The notes under the pieces: model-generated | Told to the model about the DNA's origin: nothing | The model's input: the letters and a program-made list of their open reading frames with translations, nothing else | Database searches by the model: none | Shown here: positions 35,115 through 43,149 of the stretch, in pieces | Layout: each line of letters opens with the position of its first letter | Numbering within the stretch: the stretch's first letter is position 1 | Made by a program: the position numbers and the translations under genes | Origin: Blastococcus sp. VKM Ac-2987 | Lineage (GTDB): Bacteria; Actinomycetota; Actinomycetes; Mycobacteriales; Geodermatophilaceae | Direction of reading: 5' to 3' | DNA: 64,000 nucleotides | Assembly (NCBI RefSeq): GCF_026967805.1 | Contig: NZ_JAPVBG010000003.1 | Coordinates: 806,001-870,000, forward strand

Positions 35115-36857
35115 TCAGCCCGAGCGGCGCTCCACGACGTACGTGCCGGGTGCCGGCTCCCGGGCGGGATGGGTCGCGCTGCCGAGCGTGGTGGGTGCGG
35201 GGATCTCGTCGCCGGAACGGTCGAGCATCCACTCGGCCCAGGGCTCCCACCAGCTGCCGGTGTGCTTCGTCGCGGCCGCGCGCCAGGCGTGCGGGTCCGG
35301 GCCGGGATCGCCGCCCGTCCAGTAGCTGGCCCTGGGGTTCCCGGGTGGGTTGACCAGGCTCTGGATGTGGCCGCTCGAACTGAGCACGAACGTCGTCGGC
35401 CCGGAGAGCAGCTGCGTCGTCCGGTAGCACCCGTGCCACGGCGTCAGGTGGTCGGTGAGCGCGCCGGTGACGAACGTGGGCACGGTGATCCGGCTCAGGT
35501 GGACCGGTGTGCCGAGCACGCGCATCGCTCCGGGTCGCACCAGGGCGTTCTTCCCGAAGATGTCCAGGAACTGCTCGTGCAGGCGCGCCGGCAGGTTGGT
35601 GCCGTCGGCGTTCCACGCGAGGATGTCGAAGGCGGGCGGGTCCTCACCCATGAGCCATTCGCTGACCAGGTAGTTGAAGATCAGGTCGTCGGGTCGCATC
35701 CAGGTGAACGCCGAGCCCATCTGCCGCGCGGTGATGACCCCGCCGCGACGCGAGTTCCGCCGCGCCAGGTCGATCACGCGCGGGGCGGAGAACGCGCCCA
35801 GCGGTGCCCGGCTCGAGAAGTCGAGCAGGGTCACCGCGTAGCCGGCGGCGTGCACGCGGTCGTCGCCGGTGGCGGCGAGGTGGTTGAGCGCAGTCGTCAT
35901 CACCTGGCCGCCGGCGCAGAACCCGAGGGTGGTGACGTCGGGGGAGCCGGTGATCTCCCGCGCGACGTCGACGGCGGTCAGGACGCCGCCGGAGTACGTG
36001 TCCAGGTCCCAGTCGGCCTCCTCCTTGGTCGGGTTCCGCCAGCTGACCATGAACACCTGGAAGCCCTGGCCGACCGCGTACTCGACGAAGCTGCGTCCCG
36101 GGCTCAGGTCCAGGAAGTAGAAGCGTCCGATCGGTGGCGGCACGATCACCAGCGGCCGGTGCCGCACCCCCGCCGTCGACGGTGCGTACTGGATGACCTC
36201 GATGACCTCGTCGCGGTGGACCACGGCCCCGGGGCTGACCCCGAGGTCCTTCCCGACGGTGAAGGCGCTGCGATCGACCATGCTCGGCATCCCGCCGTTG
36301 TGCCGGATGTCGTGGAGCATGTGGCCGAGGCCTCTGACGAGGCTGCGCCCGCCGGTGTCGAAGGCGCGCTTCAGCGCGGCGGGGTTGCCGAGCAGCGTGT
36401 TCGTGGGGGCCGCGGCGCTGATGAAGGCGTTGAGGACGAAGCGGGCCTGCTCCACCTCGCGCCAGTCGGGGCCACCGGTCTCGTAGTCGTCGACGAGGCG
36501 ATGCAGCGACCCGGAGAGCGCCATGTAGGACTGCGCAAGCCGCCGGTAGCCCGGGTGCTGCGACCAGGCGGGGTCGGCGAACCGCTTGTCCTTCGGCGAG
36601 GGGGCGAACTCATCGGTCCCGCGGAGGATGCGGACGGTGTCGCGTCCGAGCCGGGCGGTCTCCCGCGCCAGCGGCCGGGGGCGGGCGAACGTGGCGACGA
36701 GCCCGCGGACGACACCTCGGGGCGTGGGCAGGGCGACCGTCTCGCCGCCCTCGACGGAGGCGAGGGCTTCGGACTCGGTCGTCGGCGCCGGGTCCGCAGG
36801 AGCCCGGCGCCCGCGATCCGGCGAGGTCGGGTTCGGCGCTGCGGTGGTGGTCGACAT
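35115..36857 (-). CDS. phaC: Class I-type polyhydroxyalkanoate synthase
   Basis: A 580-residue PHA synthase. The lipase-like box is GFCAGG with nucleophile Cys314; the partners are Asp469 (TGALTDHLTPW) and His497 (SSSGHIQSLVNPPGNP), all in the expected order. Other PhaC hallmarks: PPPIGRFYFLDLSPGRSFVEYAVGQG (in parts), FMVSWRNP, WNADGTNLPARLHEQFL. It polymerises (R)-3-hydroxyacyl-CoA at the granule surface. Length and N-terminal domain fit class I (no PhaE or PhaR partner is nearby). Convergent with the ACC-KASIII operon, so the two halves of the pathway are transcribed from separate promoters. No phasin or depolymerase gene is visible here. Confidence 0.95.
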   Translation of the reverse strand: MSTTTAAPNPTSPDRGRRAPADPAPTTESEALASVEGGETVALPTPRGVVRGLVATFARPRPLARETARLGRDTVRILRGTDEFAPSPKDKRFADPAWSQHPGYRRLAQSYMALSGSLHRLVDDYETGGPDWREVEQARFVLNAFISAAAPTNTLLGNPAALKRAFDTGGRSLVRGLGHMLHDIRHNGGMPSMVDRSAFTVGKDLGVSPGAVVHRDEVIEVIQYAPSTAGVRHRPLVIVPPPIGRFYFLDLSPGRSFVEYAVGQGFQVFMVSWRNPTKEEADWDLDTYSGGVLTAVDVAREITGSPDVTTLGFCAGGQVMTTALNHLAATGDDRVHAAGYAVTLLDFSSRAPLGAFSAPRVIDLARRNSRRGGVITARQMGSAFTWMRPDDLIFNYLVSEWLMGEDPPAFDILAWNADGTNLPARLHEQFLDIFGKNALVRPGAMRVLGTPVHLSRITVPTFVTGALTDHLTPWHGCYRTTQLLSGPTTFVLSSSGHIQSLVNPPGNPRASYWTGGDPGPDPHAWRAAATKHTGSWWEPWAEWMLDRSGDEIPAPTTLGSATHPAREPAPGTYVVERRSG

Positions 36858-36976
36858 GACGCCCCCTTGTGACCCGGATCACTGCACGACGTGACCGTAG
36901 CGGCCGACTGCCGTCCGAGGGGCTCCTGGCGCCCTGGCCATCGGCGATGTCACCGACGAGAGCCTCGCCCGCGCGG

Positions 36977-37079
36977 CTCGCCCTCCTCGGCGAGGTGGCG
37001 TGTCCGGTCGGCGACCTCGGCCAGCACCGCCTCGAGGTCGGCGTTCTCGTCGGGGAGAGGGCGGCGTGGGCGAGGGCAT
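36977..37079 (-). pseudogene. Truncated, frameshifted fragment of glutaminase gene start
   Basis: On the minus strand the copy keeps the ATG at 37079 and the opening MPSPTPPSP of glutaminase, then an inserted base (CCCTCTCCCC instead of CCCTCCCCC) shifts the frame. Homology ends at 36977, after about 34 codons. No further glutaminase sequence is present. Confidence 0.8.
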
Positions 37080-37130
37080 CCACCCCCGCCACTCGTCATC
37101 CGGGTACGGACAGGCCCGCGCCGACCGGTG
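36977..37130. repeat. Direct repeat, copy B (decayed duplicate of glutaminase 5' region)
   Basis: A 154-bp segment about 92% identical by eye to 26342-26494 and in the same orientation, with one extra base. It starts 120 bp upstream of the phaC start codon and ends where the oleD-side hairpin begins. Confidence 0.85.
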
Positions 37131-37158
37131 GGAGCCGCGTCACCCGGACGCGGCTCCC
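37130..37158 (-). terminator. Hairpin terminator at the 3' end of the ole operon
   Basis: Perfect 11-bp stem GGGAGCCGCGT / ACGCGGCTCCC (37130-37140 and 37148-37158) with a 7-nt loop, overlapping the oleD stop codon. Confidence 0.7.
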
Positions 37159-38162
37159 GGTGTGCAGCGGCTGACCGCGAGGTCCGCACCCGGGCCCGCG
37201 CCGCCGTACCAGGCGGCCAGGCGGGCGAACCCCTCGTCCAGGCCGACCTCCGGCCGCCAGCCGAGCGCGGTCCGGGTCCGCCGCTGGTCGAACCAGTGCG
37301 CCGTCGTCAGCTGCTCGGTGAGGAACCGGGTCAGCGGGGGGGTCGAGCGCCGGCCGGTCGCCGACCAGATGCCCTCCACCACGGCGCCCGCGAGCCAGGC
37401 CGCGTGCGCCGGCACCCGTCCCCGTGGCGCGGGCACGCCGGCCGCCGAGCACAGCCGCGACAGGATCTCGTCGACCGTGCGGGGCTCACCGTTGGAGACC
37501 ACCAGCGCCTCGCCGTGCACGGGCCCGCAGGCGTCGACCGCGGCCACGAGGGCGGCTGCGGCGTTGTCGACGTAGGTGGTGTCGATCAGCGCGGCGCCCG
37601 AGCCGATGAGCGGGAGACGACCAGTGGCGGCCCGCGCCACGATCCGCGCCACGAGCTGCTCGTCGCCGGGCCCCCACACCAGGTGCGGGCGCAGGACGAG
37701 CACCGCCAGGGCGGCCGAGTCCGCGTCCAGCGCCACCTGCTCGGCCACCGCCTTGGAACGGGAGTAGGAGCCGCGGGCCCGCGCCGGGTCGGCGGGGCCG
37801 GCGCCGGCCCCGAACAGCGGGGACCCGGCGTGCGAGACGGACGGCGACGACACGTGCACGAGCCGCCCGACGCCCCCGGCGGCGCAGGCGGCGACGACGT
37901 TCTCCGTCCCCCGGATGTTGGCGCGCGCGTACTCGTCCCACCTGCCGGTGACGTCCACCTTCGCCGCGAGGTGGACGACGGCGTCCTGCCCCGCGGCGGC
38001 GCGCGCCACCACGGCGGGCTCGGCGACGTCCCCGAGCACCTCGGCGCAGGGCAGGCCGGACGGACGGCGCTGCAGGACCGTCACCTCGTCCCCGCGGGTG
38101 AGCAGCCGCTGGGCGGTGGCCCGCCCCAGCATCCCGCTCGCCCCGGTGACCAGGACCCTCAT
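37140..38162 (-). CDS. oleD: OleD-like NAD(P)-dependent reductase of olefin biosynthesis
   Basis: A 340-residue extended SDR from ATG 38162. The cofactor motif is VTGASGMLG; the catalytic pair is YSRSK. It ends an oleA-oleBC-oleD operon: its ATG overlaps the oleBC stop (ATGA). OleD reduces the 2-alkyl-3-ketoalkanoate made by OleA to the 2-alkyl-3-hydroxyalkanoate with NADPH. On sequence alone it resembles 3-beta-hydroxysteroid dehydrogenase/epimerase proteins; the operon decides the call. C-terminal region (TRTALGWRPEVGLDEGFARLAAWY) is typical of the family. Confidence 0.88.
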   Translation of the reverse strand: MRVLVTGASGMLGRATAQRLLTRGDEVTVLQRRPSGLPCAEVLGDVAEPAVVARAAAGQDAVVHLAAKVDVTGRWDEYARANIRGTENVVAACAAGGVGRLVHVSSPSVSHAGSPLFGAGAGPADPARARGSYSRSKAVAEQVALDADSAALAVLVLRPHLVWGPGDEQLVARIVARAATGRLPLIGSGAALIDTTYVDNAAAALVAAVDACGPVHGEALVVSNGEPRTVDEILSRLCSAAGVPAPRGRVPAHAAWLAGAVVEGIWSATGRRSTPPLTRFLTEQLTTAHWFDQRRTRTALGWRPEVGLDEGFARLAAWYGGAGPGADLAVSRCTPGAASG

Positions 38163-40765
38163 GGCGTGCTCTCGCGCCGGGCCCCCCACCGGACCGGCGT
38201 GCCGGAGAGCACCCGGGTCGCCCGGCGGGCCAGTGCCGCCCGGTCCACCTTCGACTGGTGCCGGATGTCGACCGGCAGCGCGCCGGACACGAGCACGGCG
38301 GCGAGGTCGATCCCGGCCGCTTCCCGCACCGGCTCCGCGAGGCCGGCGGGCGCCACGGCGAGCCGCTCGGCGCCCGGCCGGGCCGGGAGCGGGCGGCGCC
38401 GGTGCCGGGCACCGGCGGGCACGACGACGGCCACGGCGACCTGGGCGCCCACCGGGCCGACCCCGACCACCGCGGCGCCGGAGACGGCGCCGAGCTGCTC
38501 GATCCGCTGCTCCGGGCCGACCGGGGTCACCGGACCGTCCGCGGTGGTGAGCACGTGCGCGAGGCGGCCCTCGATCCAGAGCCGCCCCTCGCCGTCGAGG
38601 TGGCCGACGTCCCCGGTGCGGTGCCAGCCCGGGTCGCGCCCGGCGGCACGCTCGGTGGCCCACAGGCCGTCGTAGCGGTCCTTCACGTGCGGCGCGCGCA
38701 CGGCGATCTCACCGGCAACACCGGCAGCGCTCGTGAGCGGGCCGTCGGCGACGCCCGAGGGGGTCAGCGGGCTGATCCGCACCTCGACGCCGGGCACCGG
38801 GCGGCCGACGCAGACACCGTTCCCCGGCCCGGCGGCCTCGACGTCGTCCAGGGAGACGTCGGTGACCGGCAGCGCCTCGGTCATGCCGTACGGAGTGTGC
38901 GGCTCGGCCGCCGGGAAGGTGCCGCGGAGGTCGCGCAGGAGGGACGTCGGCACGGGCGCCCCGGCGGACATCAGCAGCCGGATCCGGCCGAGCGCCGACC
39001 GCTGCGCCACGGTCAGGTCCGCGGCGGTGGCGGCGACCCGGCGCAGGGCGGCCGGCGCGGCGAACACCACCGTGGCGTCCACCGCGGCCGCGGCGTCCGC
39101 CAGCTTCGCGGCGGTGAGCGTCCCGGGCGCCGTGACGTCGATGTCGGGGACGGCCGAGGCGATCCCGAGACCCGGTCCGAGGATGGAGAAGGGGGCGAAC
39201 GCGGCGACCAGCGAGTCGCCCGGCGTGAGGCGGTAGGCCGCACGGACGAGCTCCAGCTGGGCGCCGACCTGGCGGGACGTGTAGACCACGCCCTTGGCCG
39301 GGCCGGTGGCCCCGGAGGTGAAGACGACCGCGCAGTCGTCGTCCGGCGCGGCCTCCGCCGGCGCGGGCGACGTCCGGCCGAGCGCCTCCAGCGAGGCCAG
39401 GTCGTGCTCGGCGCCCAGTGCCCGGCGGAGCCGGGCCGTCATCTGCCCGGCTCCGATCCGGGTGCCCGGCAGGCCCATTCCCCGTGCGGCGGCCAGCCCG
39501 GCGGCGCTGCCGAGGACGTGGTCCGGCGCCGCGCCGCGCAGCGCGCGCCGCATGCCCCGGAGGCCGAGGCCCTTGTCGGCGACGACGATGACGGCTCCGG
39601 CGCGCCAGGTGGCGTAGACCGCTGCAGTCAGGTCGGCGGAGGGCTCCAGCAGGAGGGCCACCCGGTCGCCCGGACGGACGCCGGCCGCCGCCAGACCGGC
39701 GGCGAGGTGGGAGACCCGGCTCGCCAGCTGCGCCCAGCTGACCGAGGCCCCGCCCGCCGCCACGACGGCCGGGGAGTCGTCGTCGGAGCGAGCGGCCAGG
39801 GCCGCCCACGGCCGGGCAGGCTCGGCCGGGGCCTCACCCTCGCCCGGCGCCGGGGCGCCCGGCGCCACGAACGTGTCGGTCACCCACGTGGCCACCGCAT
39901 CGGCGTACTGCGGAGCGTCCTCGGGGAGGAGGTGGGAGGCGTTCTCGTAGCGGTGCACCGCTGCCCGGGGCAGCCGCTCGCGCAGGTCGGCCAGGTACTT
40001 CTCGCCGAAGACCGGGTCGCGGGGACCCCACAGGAGGAGGGCCGGGACGTCCAGCGTGCGGATGCCCTCCGCGATCGCCTCCTGCGCCGGGCGGGAGGCG
40101 TGCCCCGGCGCGAACGGGATGTCGGCGACGAACTCGCCCACGGCCCGGCGCCGCTCGGCCGTGCGGTAGGGCTGCGCGTACGCCCGGCGGATCTCCCGGG
40201 GGAGCGGCGGCCGGGACAGCGCGGTCGCCCCGCGGACGAACACCGAGCTGGCCTGGGTGACGGCGGAGCGCAGGACGGGCGCGTGCGCCAGCCGGATCAG
40301 CGCGGGCCCGAGGTCGCCCTCGGGCATGGCGACGGCGGTGTTCGTGAGGACGACGCCGCGCACGTCCTGCCGGTGCTCGAGGGCCCAGCCGAGGGAGATG
40401 ATGCCGCCCCAGTCGTGGGCCACCGTCACGACCGGCCCGTTGACGCCCAGCTCGGCGGTGAGGCGTCCCAGGTCGGCCACCCGCTGGGTCAGGGTCCGCG
40501 GTCCGGCCGGGCGGTCGGACCACCCCATGCCGAGCTGGTCCGGGGCGACGACGCGCCACCCCGGCGGGGCGGCGGCGACGAGGCGGCGCCACAGGTAGGA
40601 CCAGGTCGGGTTGCCGTGGACGCAGAGCAGGGTGCCGACCGGGTCGGGGACACCGTTGTCGAGCACGTGCCAGCGGTGCTTCTCGCCGTCCGCGTCGGAG
40701 ACGGTGATCCACCGCGACCAGGACGGGTCCAGCCCCGGCAGCTCGACCGGCGATCCCGCCGTCAC
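38159..40765 (-). CDS. oleBC: OleBC fusion: beta-lactone decarboxylase + beta-lactone synthetase
   Basis: An 868-residue fusion from GTG 40765. Residues 1-310 are an alpha/beta hydrolase of the haloalkane-dehalogenase-like OleB group with nucleophile Asp118 (AHDWGG), LLCVHGNPTWSYLWR before it and the catalytic His in ENASHLLPED. A Pro/Ala/Glu-rich linker (about 310-335) leads to OleC, an AMP-dependent ANL-family enzyme (about 335-868) with P-loop VFTSGATGPAKGV, PYGMTEALPV, WHRTGDVGHLD and the C-terminal Lys in HQSKVDRAAL. OleC closes the beta-hydroxy acid to a beta-lactone using ATP; OleB removes CO2 to give the cis-olefin. Fused oleBC is the usual actinobacterial form. Both ends overlap their neighbours by four bases. 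Confidence 0.92.
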   Translation of the reverse strand: MTAGSPVELPGLDPSWSRWITVSDADGEKHRWHVLDNGVPDPVGTLLCVHGNPTWSYLWRRLVAAAPPGWRVVAPDQLGMGWSDRPAGPRTLTQRVADLGRLTAELGVNGPVVTVAHDWGGIISLGWALEHRQDVRGVVLTNTAVAMPEGDLGPALIRLAHAPVLRSAVTQASSVFVRGATALSRPPLPREIRRAYAQPYRTAERRRAVGEFVADIPFAPGHASRPAQEAIAEGIRTLDVPALLLWGPRDPVFGEKYLADLRERLPRAAVHRYENASHLLPEDAPQYADAVATWVTDTFVAPGAPAPGEGEAPAEPARPWAALAARSDDDSPAVVAAGGASVSWAQLASRVSHLAAGLAAAGVRPGDRVALLLEPSADLTAAVYATWRAGAVIVVADKGLGLRGMRRALRGAAPDHVLGSAAGLAAARGMGLPGTRIGAGQMTARLRRALGAEHDLASLEALGRTSPAPAEAAPDDDCAVVFTSGATGPAKGVVYTSRQVGAQLELVRAAYRLTPGDSLVAAFAPFSILGPGLGIASAVPDIDVTAPGTLTAAKLADAAAAVDATVVFAAPAALRRVAATAADLTVAQRSALGRIRLLMSAGAPVPTSLLRDLRGTFPAAEPHTPYGMTEALPVTDVSLDDVEAAGPGNGVCVGRPVPGVEVRISPLTPSGVADGPLTSAAGVAGEIAVRAPHVKDRYDGLWATERAAGRDPGWHRTGDVGHLDGEGRLWIEGRLAHVLTTADGPVTPVGPEQRIEQLGAVSGAAVVGVGPVGAQVAVAVVVPAGARHRRRPLPARPGAERLAVAPAGLAEPVREAAGIDLAAVLVSGALPVDIRHQSKVDRAALARRATRVLSGTPVRWGARRESTP

Positions 40766-41787
40766 CAGGCGATCTCGAGGCAGCAGGCGTTGAGGCCGGA
40801 GCCGATCCCCATGAGCAGCACGCGGTCGCCGTCGGCGAGGGTGTCGGCCTCGCCGGCCAGGGTGAACGGCACCGATGCGGGGCCGAGGTTGCCCCGGGTC
40901 GGGAAGGTCGTCGGCACCCGCGCCCGGTCGATGCCGAAGCGGTCGCACAGCGCGCCGGTGTGCACCTTGGAGACCTGGTGGATGACGTAGCGGTCCATGC
41001 CCCGCGCCCAGTCGAACTCGGCGTCGGCGTCCGCCCAGAGCTCACCGGACAGGGCGAGGCCGGCGTCGAGGAGGCCCTTGAGGTCGGTCTGCATCCCGTC
41101 GTTGTCGCCGGTGCACAGCTCGTGGTGCCGGGTGGCCGCCCGGCTGACGGACCCGACCAGCCGGTGGCCCTCGGGGTGCTCGTCGGCCCGGCCGAGGACC
41201 ATCGCCACGGCCCCGGAGCCCAGGGTGAGCGTGGCGAAGTGCCCCATCACGTCCTTGGCGACGGTGTCCGGCCGGTTGAGCAGGTCGATGGTGCGCTCCT
41301 GCACGGGTCGTGAGTCCTCGCCGTTGACGACGAGGGCGTACCGGACCATCCCGACGTCGATCATCGCCGCGGCCAGCTCCATGCCGTTGATGAAGCCGAG
41401 GCAGGCGTTCGTCACGTCGAAGTTCTGGCAGGAGCTCGGCAGCCCGAGGGCGTCGTGCACGGCCACGGCGGTGGACGGCTCGAGGTGCTTGCGGCTGACC
41501 GAGGTGTTCACCATCAGGCCGATGTGCGCGGGGTCGACACCGCTCTCGCTGATCGCCTTGGCGCCCGCGGTGGCGGCGCCGTCGGCGAACGAGACGCCGT
41601 CGGCCCACCAGCGGCGTTCCTTGATGCCGGCGAGCCGCTCCAGCAGCCCGGGCCGCAGCCCGACGCGCTGGTAGGTGTCACCCAGCTGCTCGTCGAGCGC
41701 AGCCGAGGTGACGATCTGGGACGCGTCCGCCGTCTGCACGGTGAGGATCGCGGTGTTGCTGAATCGGTGTGTGGCGTTGCCGGTCAT
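40762..41787 (-). CDS. oleA: OleA: acyl-CoA head-to-head condensing thiolase
   Basis: A 341-residue thiolase-superfamily enzyme. Catalytic Cys129 lies in VTNACLGFINGM; YVIHQVSKVHT supplies the active-site His and TRGNLGPASVP the Asn. Signatures such as NTSVSRKHLEPSTAVAVH and FATLTLGSGAVAMVLGRA separate OleA from FabH. OleA performs a non-decarboxylative Claisen condensation of two fatty acyl-CoAs to a 2-alkyl-3-ketoacid, starting long-chain olefin synthesis. ATG 41787 is chosen because upstream sequence is Pro/Arg/Gly low complexity. First gene of the ole operon; its promoter should lie in the 257-bp divergent region 41788-42044, where I see no other gene. Confidence 0.93.
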   Translation of the reverse strand: MTGNATHRFSNTAILTVQTADASQIVTSAALDEQLGDTYQRVGLRPGLLERLAGIKERRWWADGVSFADGAATAGAKAISESGVDPAHIGLMVNTSVSRKHLEPSTAVAVHDALGLPSSCQNFDVTNACLGFINGMELAAAMIDVGMVRYALVVNGEDSRPVQERTIDLLNRPDTVAKDVMGHFATLTLGSGAVAMVLGRADEHPEGHRLVGSVSRAATRHHELCTGDNDGMQTDLKGLLDAGLALSGELWADADAEFDWARGMDRYVIHQVSKVHTGALCDRFGIDRARVPTTFPTRGNLGPASVPFTLAGEADTLADGDRVLLMGIGSGLNACCLEIAW

Positions 41788-42044
41788 CAGGTCCACTCGT
41801 GAGGTGCGGCGGGCGGCCGCCGTCCTCGTGCGCCACCCTCGTCCGGCGCGCTTACCCCCCAGGGCGGCGCGTACACCGGCCCATTGTGCCGTCGAAGGCG
41901 GACCGACCGGCCGCGGGGAGGGTGGACGGCCGGGCGGCGCACCTCCGGGACGTGGCCCGCCGTCCGCCACGGCAGTGTCGTTCCCGGCGCGGACGACGTC
42001 CCGACAGCGGGCGCCGCCGGGTGGTCGCTGGCAGGGTGGACGGC

Positions 42045-42953
42045 ATGGTGACTTCCTCTCCCGTCGTCGTGGTGACCGGTGCGAACGGGCTGGTGGGCAC
42101 CGCCGTGTGCCGGGCGCTGGTCGAGCGGTCGGCTCAGGTGCGCGCCGTCGTCCGCCGCGCCGGCAGCGCGCCCGTGCTCGACGGGGTCACCGAGCACGTC
42201 GGCGAGTTCGCCGACGAGGGTTTCGCCCGCGAGGTGACCCGGGGCGCCGACGCGGTCGTCACGACGGTGCACCCGATGGGCTCGCCCCGGGACGTGCAGC
42301 ACCGGGTGGGTGCCGAGCAGACGCCGGCGCTAGCCCGGGCTGCCCGGGACGCCGGGGTCGCCCGGCTCGTGCACGTCTCCACGGCCGGGGTCTACGACCG
42401 CTCGGCCGGCGTCGGGGACGTGGCCGAGGACGGCGCCCTGCTCCCCGAGGGCAGCGGCGACTACCCCGACACCAAGAACGCCACCGACGTCGCGCTCGCG
42501 CAGGTCGGCGGGCTGACGACCGTGCTGGTCCGCCCGCCGGCGATCATCGGAGCCGGCGACACGTCGGTCTGGAACACGCTGCGCCCGCGAGCGGTCCGGG
42601 ACGGGGAGCGCACCGCGAACCCGGCGCAGACCTGGGCGTGGGTGCACGTCGACGACCTGGCGGCCCTGATCGCCGACGTCGCCTCGGGCGCCGTCGCGAG
42701 CGCCGACGACCCGGAGCGGGGCCCCGTCGCCGGGAGCACGACGCCGGTTCTCGTCGCGGGCGAGCCGGCGACGTGGCGGGACTACCTCGGCACGGTGACC
42801 GACGCGCTGGGCGTCGCGCCCGAGTGGACCGACGAGCCGGTCTGGACCGGGCAGCTGCGCGCCGACCGTGCGCGCCGGTGGGGCTGGACGCCGCGGGTGA
42901 GCCTCGCGCAGGCCATGGACGAGCTGCGGCGGGGTCTTACGTCCCGTCCGTGA
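42045..42953 (+). CDS. NAD-dependent epimerase/dehydratase-like protein
   Basis: A 302-residue extended SDR from ATG 42045 (GCAGGG upstream). Cofactor motif VTGANGLVG; HVSTAGVYDRS gives the usual Ser/Thr strand, and the expected YxxxK is YPDTKNATD, so a catalytic pair is plausible. The rest (TVLVRPPAIIGAGD, WAWVHVDDLAALI, RWGWTPRVSLAQAMDELR) follows nucleotide-sugar epimerase and NmrA-related reductases. It is divergent from the ole operon and resembles OleD distantly, so a role in the same lipids is possible but unsupported. Substrate unknown. Confidence 0.82.
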   Translation: MVTSSPVVVVTGANGLVGTAVCRALVERSAQVRAVVRRAGSAPVLDGVTEHVGEFADEGFAREVTRGADAVVTTVHPMGSPRDVQHRVGAEQTPALARAARDAGVARLVHVSTAGVYDRSAGVGDVAEDGALLPEGSGDYPDTKNATDVALAQVGGLTTVLVRPPAIIGAGDTSVWNTLRPRAVRDGERTANPAQTWAWVHVDDLAALIADVASGAVASADDPERGPVAGSTTPVLVAGEPATWRDYLGTVTDALGVAPEWTDEPVWTGQLRADRARRWGWTPRVSLAQAMDELRRGLTSRP

Positions 42954-43026
42954 CGGCCCCCGCCACCGCTGCTGCTCCCGGGCGCGGCCCGTGGAGCCGG
43001 GGAGCGGGGCAGGTGTGACGGGTCGT

Positions 43027-43042
43027 TGACGCGGCGGTGACA
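43027..43042 (+). promoter_or_regulatory. TGACG/TGACA direct repeat (11-bp period)
   Basis: TGACG at 43027-43031 and TGACA at 43038-43042, 11 bp apart, upstream of the 772-residue protein gene (start 43150). The second copy differs by one base and no clear -10 hexamer lies at the 9-bp distance; CACACT at 43053-43058 is the nearest candidate. The weakest of the five sites. Confidence 0.4.
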
Positions 43043-43149
43043 GGGGCCCGAGCACACTCCCGCCGTCGGGACGCGGTGCGACGGCGGGACCGGGCGGCCG
43101 CCTCGTCCCGGAGCCGGACGACCGCCGTCCGCCGCCCCAGGGAGCCCCC

